Positions 60,150-64,000 of a DNA stretch of 64,000 nucleotides are shown one piece after another. The stretch lies in the NCBI RefSeq assembly GCF_021343995.1, contig NZ_JAJTTE010000020.1:52239-116238 (forward strand), read 5' to 3'. The position numbers were made by a program, and so were the translations under genes. The DNA is from Pseudonocardia terrae. GTDB taxonomy: Bacteria > Actinomycetota > Actinomycetes > Mycobacteriales > Pseudonocardiaceae. The notes beneath the pieces were generated by a model, which was given only the letters and a program-made list of their open reading frames with translations, made no database searches and was not told where the DNA came from. Each line of letters begins with the position of its first letter. The first letter of the stretch is position 1.

Positions 60150-60385
60150 CTCGTCGCGCGCCTGGCGTCGGCCTGGGTCCCGACGGTTCCGGCCATCCGG
60201 TCCCCACGCGTACCCGGCCGCCCGCGGGACGGGCGTCTCGTGATGACTAGGACTGCGACGAGGCCGAGCAGCAGGATGCCCGCCATGGCGACCAGGCCGG
60301 TGTTCGTCGACCCGGTGCGGTCGACGAGGCAGCCCATCAGGAACGGGGCGACGAAGCAGGCTGCAGCCGAGGATGAGGTCGTCAA
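60150..60385 (-). pseudogene. Remnant of an MFS transporter C-terminus
   Basis: A minus-strand frame carries about 60 residues typical of the last helices of a major-facilitator protein: FVAPFLMGCLVDRTGSTNTG and the hydrophobic LVAMAGILLLGLVAVLVITRR. There is no start, and the upstream part is cut off where IS3 orfB sequence begins (about 60385). It marks the truncation of a transporter gene by the insertion sequence. Confidence 0.6.
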
Positions 60386-60389
60386 TCTC

Positions 60390-60555
60390 GGCGGCGTCGA
60401 GCGCGGGCACCTGGTTTGGCGGCGTAGTAGGTGCTCGGGGCCACCTGCAAAACCCGGCAGATGGGCTTGACCCCGAGCGGCTTGCCCTCGACCACGCCGT
60501 CGCGGTGGGCGGCGATGAACGCCACTACCTGCGATGCTGGCGGTCGAGCTCCGCG
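60390..60555 (-). pseudogene. IS3 orfA 3' end and orfB 5' remnant
   Basis: The minus strand at 60555-60525 encodes AELDRQHRR and a stop. In the overlapping -1 frame, VVAFIAAHRDGVVEGKPLGV and KPICRVLQVAPSTYYAAKPG follow, the well-known N-terminus of IS3 OrfB. The DDE catalytic domain is absent. Sequence then passes into the MFS remnant. Confidence 0.75.
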
Positions 60556-60566
60556 ATGCTCCTATG

Positions 60567-61629
60567 TCAAGCCGCAGCGAGTAGCTCGTTGTCGGTGCTG
60601 GTGTCCTTCTCGTCGGCGCAGCGCACGGTTGCGGGCGGTTCGTCGGCGCGCAGGGCGGCGAAGACCGCGTCGGACAGGCGGCGCCGCAGCAGCCGGAGGG
60701 CTTCGGTGCGGGTCTTGCCGGCCCCGAGGAGTTTCTCGACGTAGGCGGCGCCGGGTCCGATGCCGCGGGTCTGGTCAGGGCGATCATGTGCAGGGCGCAG
60801 TTGGCGGTGCGGTTGCCGCCGCGGTTGAGCCGGACCTTCCCCGCGGTGTTGCCCGACCACACCGGGATCGGGGCGGTGCCGGTGAAGCGGGCGTAGGCGT
60901 CCTTGGACCGGAAGCGCCGCGCCCCGGCGGTCTCGGCGAACAGCGTCGCCGCGGACAGCACCCCGCAGCCGGGTAGCGCCAGCAGAGTCGGGGCGAGCCG
61001 GCGCATTAGGGTGCGGAGTTCGCGTTCGAGCTGGTTGATCTGCACGGTCAGCTCGCGGCAGCGCGCCAGCTGTTCCCGGCTGACGCGCGCGAGCACCCCG
61101 TCACGCTCGGCGAGCAGCTCGGCGAGGGAGTCCATCACGCAGAAGCGGCGCAGCCCGCGGCTGGGCACCGCCAGGGCCGGGTCGAGTTCGTGCGGGTACC
61201 AGCGCAGCCGGCTCTGGATCCGGGTGCGTTCGGCGACCAGGTCCCTGCGGTGATCGACCAGCAGCCGCACCTCGCGGGCGGGCCCGTCGAGCTCGGCGAT
61301 CGGCAGCCCGTCGTGGCGCAGCGCGGCGAGCGCGACCGCTTCGGCGTCGATCGGGTCGGACTTGCCCGGCTCCCACCCGCCCCGGCCATCAGCCGGGTCG
61401 GCACCCGCACCACCCGCGCCCCGGCGCCGAGCAGGTCGCGCTCGAGACGGCGAGTGAGATGCCGGCAGTCCTCCAAAGCGAAGCTGACCTGGTCCCACTG
61501 CCGCGACCAGGCGAGCAGCTTGAGGTGCCCGTCCGTGGTCGCGGCGACGGTCAGCTCGTCGAGCCGACGTCCGATGTCGTCGAGCGCGACCACGGTATGG
61601 GTCCGCTTGTGTGAGTCGGTTCCGATCAT
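60567..61629 (-). pseudogene. IS110-family transposase (DEDD recombinase), two frameshifts
   Basis: About 354 codons from ATG 61629. The RuvC-like domain has IGTDSHKRTHTVVALDD, ALEDCRHLTR and GKSDPIDAEAVALAALRHDG (D-E-D-D set). The C-terminal serine domain has LLALPGCGVLSAATLFAETA and PIPVWSGNTAGKVRLNRGGN. Frameshifts near 61378 (after RLMAGAGG) and near 60775 (after ALHMIALTR) break it, so it is probably inactive unless these are sequencing errors. The C-terminal part continues as AAYVEKLLGAGKTRTEALRL to the stop at 60567. Confidence 0.85.
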
Positions 61630-61659
61630 CACCACGAGGGCTGCTCCGAGAGATGCGTA

Positions 61660-61850
61660 GGGGTCGGTCCTCCGCATCGCCCGGGAGCGGGCACGCCTCA
61701 GTCGGCCGAGCGCATGCTCCTATCAGGCCACGCGTCCCGGGCGATCCGGACGCCTGCGCAGGGCCGCACATCGCGGAGAAGCCAACGCCGCGGCGATCCC
61801 GTGGCGAGCACCGAAGAAACGAGCGAACCCTGCCAGACATGATCATCGTG
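61660..61850 (-). ncRNA. Candidate IS110 bridge RNA (recombination guide)
   Basis: IS110 elements of the IS621 type encode, in the 5' non-coding end, an RNA whose two loops pair with target and donor DNA. Here the minus strand contains: TTTCTTCGG (61819-61811), equal to the left target flank; CTCCGCG (61778-61772), antisense to the right target flank CGCGGAG; a 15-bp stem with one mismatch (61671-61685 with 61736-61750); and in its loop ATAGGAGCAT (61723-61714), equal to the right element end, plus ACTGA (61702-61698), antisense to TCAGT at the left element end. The order matches a target loop then a donor loop. RNA ends are not defined. Confidence 0.55.
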
Positions 61851-61858
61851 GCACTGAC

Positions 61859-62171
61859 CCGAAGAAATTGGCGGCCCGCTTCAAAATCTCATTGGCCCGG
61901 CGCAGCTCGCGGACCTCCTGCTCGAGCTCGCGGACCCGGGCGGCCTCGTCGGTGCTCACGCCGGGTTCGTGGCCGTCGTCGATGTCGGCCTGGCGCACCC
62001 ACAACCGCATCGACTCGACCCCGTAGCCGAGCTGCTCGGCCACCCGCTTACGGTCCCGTGATCGCTACCCAGCTCCGCGCGCAACGTGCGGACCATCCGC
62101 ACCGCGGCGGCCTTCTCCTCCTCGGAGTACCGGCGCGTGCTCGGCTTGCCCGGCGACTGCTCTCTCGGCAT
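61859..62171 (-). pseudogene. IS3 orfA (helix-turn-helix transposase subunit), 5' part
   Basis: Starts at ATG 62171 as MPREQSPGKPSTRRYSEEEK and is carried on, after a frameshift near 62050, by AEQLGYGVESMRLWVRQADI and a leucine-zipper-like stretch ending RRANEILKRAANFFG. The last nine codons (AELDRQHRR and a TAG) lie on the other side of the IS110 insertion, at 60525-60555. Broken by both the frameshift and the insertion. Confidence 0.8.
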
Positions 62172-62259
62172 GGCGCCATCCTCGTTTCCAAGTCCAGGAC
62201 ACTCCACCAGACCCAGGGCGAGTCAATCATCGACGCCGTGCCCGCCCCCGGCACCGCGG

Positions 62260-62554
62260 CCCAGGCGCGGCCGCCGACCCCTCGCTGGACAAGCGCGCAA
62301 GTCGGTGGCCAAGGCGCGGGCGAACAAGCTGGGCATCTACGAGGCCGCGAACCCGTTGCGGTTGCTGCCGTTCGAGCTGCGGATCCTCTCCCGCGGGCAG
62401 GGCCCGGACCGCTGGCTGGTCGACCTGTCCTCGAGCAGCGACCGGCTGATCGCGCCGCAGGACTACGACACGGTGGCACTGCCCGAAGACCCGGTTGTTC
62501 ATCCCCGCCGAGTACGTGCCGCTGTGGGTGGACAAGGGCTGGAAGCGCCCCTGA
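62260..62554 (+). pseudogene. Unidentified gene remnant
   Basis: Frame-broken coding sequence with conserved-looking segments: ARANKLGIYEAANPLRLLPF, GPDRWLVDLSSSSDRLIAPQ, then after a frameshift near 62490 LFIPAEYVPLWVDKGWKRP and a stop at 62554. The sequence has clear codon bias and is not random, but I cannot name the family. The 5' part is cut at the IS3 end (62225). Confidence 0.5.
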
Positions 62555-62654
62555 CCGGACGCCGAGGGGCTGCTCGCCGGGGAGACCGTGCCCGGCCCGG
62601 CGGCCCGGCCGGCGCGAGCAGGGCGCCGCCGGCCGCATCACCTGTGTCGTGCTT

Positions 62655-63057
62655 CGGGCCGTTCGGTGGCGCTCATCAAGATGTCGGCCCCGACGACACC
62701 GCCTTCGGCGGCTCCCGCTCCGGGTACGGGGTGTACGCCATCGGACTTACCAAGACCAACGAGGAGCTACCCGCCGAACGCGACTGGGTGCGCTCGTTCT
62801 GCCAGGCCCTGCAACCGCATGCGCGCGGCATCGGCAGCTACGTCAACTCCATGACCGAGTTCGAAGACGACCGGGTCCGCGCCTCCTACGGGCCGCAGAA
62901 GTACGCCCGGCTGGCAGAGAGCAAACGCCGCTACGACCCGGACAATCTGTTCCACCTCACCCCGAACATCAAGCCCGCATATGAACCGAGGGACGAGGGC
63001 TTTTCCGGGCGTCAGGCGCCCGCGAAGGTCAGCCGGGTGCCGGGCGGCGCCGGCTGA
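62655..63057 (+). pseudogene. Remnant of a BBE-type FAD oxidoreductase C-terminus
   Basis: The open frame encodes WVRSFCQALQPHARGIGSYV, NSMTEFEDDRVRASYGPQKY and ARLAESKRRYDPDNLFHLTP, then NIKP. This is the berberine-bridge-enzyme C-terminal domain of FAD-linked oxidases, where Y-DP-N-F forms the end of the substrate domain. The FAD-binding domain is absent and the sequence upstream of about 62655 is unrelated, so it is a fragment. Confidence 0.7.
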
Positions 63058-63197
63058 TCGAGGTCGTCGACGATCGCGCCGTCGAGCAGGACCCGCCGCG
63101 CCTCGTGATGCAGCGCCAGGCGCTCGGGTGAGACGCCGGCGCCGAGCAAGCGGCTGCGAACGGTCGGGGCCTCGGGCCGGTTCTGCTCATCGCTCAC
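63012..63197 (-). CDS. Small hypothetical protein
   Basis: 61 residues from GTG 63197 (SDEQNRPEAPTVRSRLLGAG, then VSPERLALHHEARRVLLDGA). The GTG lies four bases after the stop of the preceding small ORF, suggesting coupling; an ATG at 63227 would overlap that ORF by 26 bases. No family recognised. The gene overlaps the end of the BBE remnant on the other strand. Confidence 0.4.
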   Translation of the reverse strand: MSDEQNRPEAPTVRSRLLGAGVSPERLALHHEARRVLLDGAIVDDLDQPAPPGTRLTFAGA

Positions 63198-63201
63198 GTG
63201 A

Positions 63202-63468
63202 TCACTCAACGCCGGCACCCTCGCCATGGTGCGGCTCCGTGCCGAGGAGCACCCTGGCGGTGCGGACCGCGGCCGTCCGGATCGAGTCGGGCATGTCGGT
63301 GAGGCCGAGGGAGATGGTGTCGAGGATCGACGCGAGGCCGTAGGCGTGCTCCGGGTAGCGCTGGCCGCGGTACTCGTCCTGGACAGCGAGATGGCGAAGC
63401 CGGGCGGCGGCCTGGTCGATCAGCTCACGGTCGGCCCGCAGCCGGGCGAAGAGATCGCGTTCTCGCAC
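63202..63468 (-). CDS. Small hypothetical helical protein
   Basis: 88 residues, mostly helical: LFARLRADRELIDQAAARLR and HAYGLASILDTISLGLTDMP. The GTG at 63468 has AGGGGA at about seven bases. Spacing suggests an operon with the small ORF downstream. Function unknown. Confidence 0.5.
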   Translation of the reverse strand: MRERDLFARLRADRELIDQAAARLRHLAVQDEYRGQRYPEHAYGLASILDTISLGLTDMPDSIRTAAVRTARVLLGTEPHHGEGAGVE

Positions 63469-63830
63469 GTGGGATCCCCTGATGGTCGGCGGCGGCCGGC
63501 GTCAGACATCTGATGGACGTCCGATCCCGACCGGTGGTCGACCGCGGGGGAAGCGCGGCTCGCCAAGCCTAGTTGCCAGCGTCGCCACACGCTGCCAGCG
63601 ATCGCCAGTGACGAGGTCGACAGGTACTCGTGCGCCAGGCGGCACACGCGACCGAGGGTGGCGGACCTCCGCCTTCGCGAGCATCGTCGTACGTTCGGGC
63701 AGGTCGGACGTCGAGATTGCGGGCGGGGCCGAGTCACGGCGTATCTCTGCGCACGATCAACAGATCGAGGTCGGGTGAAGTGCTGCCCGTTACGGGTCCT
63801 GTAGGGACACCTGAGAGGACTCCGAGCTGT

Positions 63831-63868
63831 GACCTTCTTCGAAGGTCTCGGTCCGGCCTGTCGGCCGG
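63831..63868. repeat. Two adjacent perfect hairpins
   Basis: GACCTTC-TTC-GAAGGTC (63831-63847) and CCGGCC-TGTC-GGCCGG (63853-63868) lie next to each other in non-coding sequence, directly before the cloverleaf-like structure. The 63469-63830 stretch has no convincing gene, only a possible nucleotidyltransferase remnant. Confidence 0.6.
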
Positions 63869-63896
63869 GCTGTGTTTGCCAGTGGTGGGCCGCTTA

Positions 63897-63989
63897 CTCC
63901 GCCCGGTCTCACGTTCCAGGGTGCTGGCGCATCGGCTGACGCCGACAGCCCTGCGGGCTGCCCTGGAGCGTGAGCCTCGCCGGGCGGAG
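63897..63989. repeat. Nested (cloverleaf-like) inverted repeat
   Basis: Outer stem CTCCGCCCGG (63897-63906) with CCGGGCGGAG (63980-63989). Next stem 63908-63921 with 63961-63974, 14 bp with one G-T-type mismatch. Inside are TCGGC-TGAC-GCCGA (63932-63945) and CAGCCC-TGC-GGGCTG (63946-63960). Together with the two hairpins just upstream it looks like a structured RNA or a single-strand DNA recombination/replication site. It may continue beyond the window. Confidence 0.65.
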
Positions 63990-64000
63990 TCGGGCGCGGA

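Larger units (their letters stand above)
60556..61858 (-). mobile_element. IS110-family element, boundaries resolved
   Basis: About 1303 bp. Joining the sequences outside 60556-61858 gives TTCTTCGG+CGCGGAGCTC, which restores the IS3 orfA frame as F-F-G-A-E-L-D-R-Q, so the limits are known to within about two bases. There is no target duplication or terminal inverted repeat, as expected for IS110. The region before the transposase start (61630-61858) is long and structured, while the region after its stop is only about 11 bases. Confidence 0.85.
60390..62225 (-). mobile_element. Truncated IS3-family element, interrupted by IS110
   Basis: The right end is placed at 62225 because the minus strand starts there with TGACTCGCCCTGGGTCTGG, of the TGA-CCCGGG-type ends known for IS3 elements. 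orfA starts at 62171. The start of orfB is present at about 60525, but orfB stops after some 45 codons, so most of the element on the left is deleted. The IS110 element (60556-61858) lies within orfA. Confidence 0.7.

Noticed and set aside
63420..63737. 105-codon minus-strand ORF near the right end
   Set aside because: Arg/Ser/Pro-rich, no domain, and it overlaps a better small ORF; a different frame holds the nucleotidyltransferase-like motif.
63780..64000. Group II intron, tRNA or tmRNA at the structured right end
   Set aside because: No GUGYG-type intron start, no domain V-like motif, no tRNA T-loop or CCA pattern was found; reported only as a structured repeat.
1..64000. CRISPR arrays, rRNA or tRNA genes, riboswitches
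   Set aside because: No regularly spaced direct repeats, no rRNA/tRNA sequence motifs and no recognisable riboswitch cores were seen on either strand.

Overview
The window is about 70% GC, with many GTG starts, tightly overlapping stop/start codons and purine-rich ribosome sites. It carries a full mce (mammalian cell entry) lipid-import operon, F420/flavin (LLM-type) oxidoreductases, an SCP2 protein and a CYP125-like P450. This points to a free-living catabolic actinomycete, probably Pseudonocardiaceae (an inference from gene content; no rRNA or tRNA gene was seen).

Layout. (1) 1-7.3 kb is a mobile or island segment. A Tn554-like recombinase set (tnpA, tnpB, tnpC) lies between the C-terminal part of one prim-pol gene and an N-terminally truncated second prim-pol gene, followed by a DUF3987 (YfjI-like) ATPase gene that ends in a perfect 18-bp inverted repeat. 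(2) 7.3-23.8 kb holds a GAF-LuxR regulator and a HAAS-type membrane protein. They are followed by a co-directional mce operon: yrbE-yrbE-ATPase-mceA-F-RND/MMPL transporter-parvulin-like protein-small membrane protein. A convergent ABC ATPase with a lost signature motif and a membrane tail closes the block. (3) 24.8-44.5 kb is a lipid/steroid/terpenoid-type catabolic region: acyl-CoA ligase, SCP2, alcohol and aldehyde dehydrogenases, P450 + 3Fe-4S ferredoxin + ferredoxin reductase, F420 oxidoreductases, a PucR regulator, a crotonase, SDRs and an acyl-CoA dehydrogenase. Several genes end in strong hairpin terminators. (4) 44.6-48.1 kb (minus strand) is a compact three-gene operon of an unusual combination: 2-oxoglutarate oxygenase, eukaryotic-type carnitine/choline acyltransferase and SAM methyltransferase. 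It is driven by a recognisable promoter embedded in GGTCA/TGACC dyads. (5) 48.1-59.2 kb is a second catabolic cluster: SDR, epoxide-hydrolase-like enzyme, zinc dehydrogenase, limonene-monooxygenase-like LLM enzyme, beta-propeller protein, LuxR regulator, acyl-CoA synthetase, VOC protein, flavin reductase, SDR, acyl-CoA dehydrogenase and TetR. An identical 17-bp element sits upstream of both the LLM gene and the acyl-CoA synthetase gene and probably defines a regulon. (6) 59.2-64 kb is a decaying region: an IS110 element nested inside an IS3 orfA, remnants of an MFS transporter, a BBE-type oxidoreductase and an unidentified gene, two small ORFs, and a strongly structured non-coding end.

The most notable observation is in the IS110 copy. 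Its boundaries can be fixed because removing it restores the IS3 orfA reading frame. Its 5' non-coding end contains a 15-bp stem. It also contains short segments that match, in sense and antisense, the left and right target flanks and the two element ends, in the order expected for a bridge RNA with target- and donor-binding loops.

The island, the mce block and the two catabolic clusters fit one lifestyle: import of hydrophobic substrates through Mce, activation by CoA ligases, oxidation by P450, LLM and dehydrogenase systems, and beta-oxidation. The actual substrates cannot be read from the sequence.
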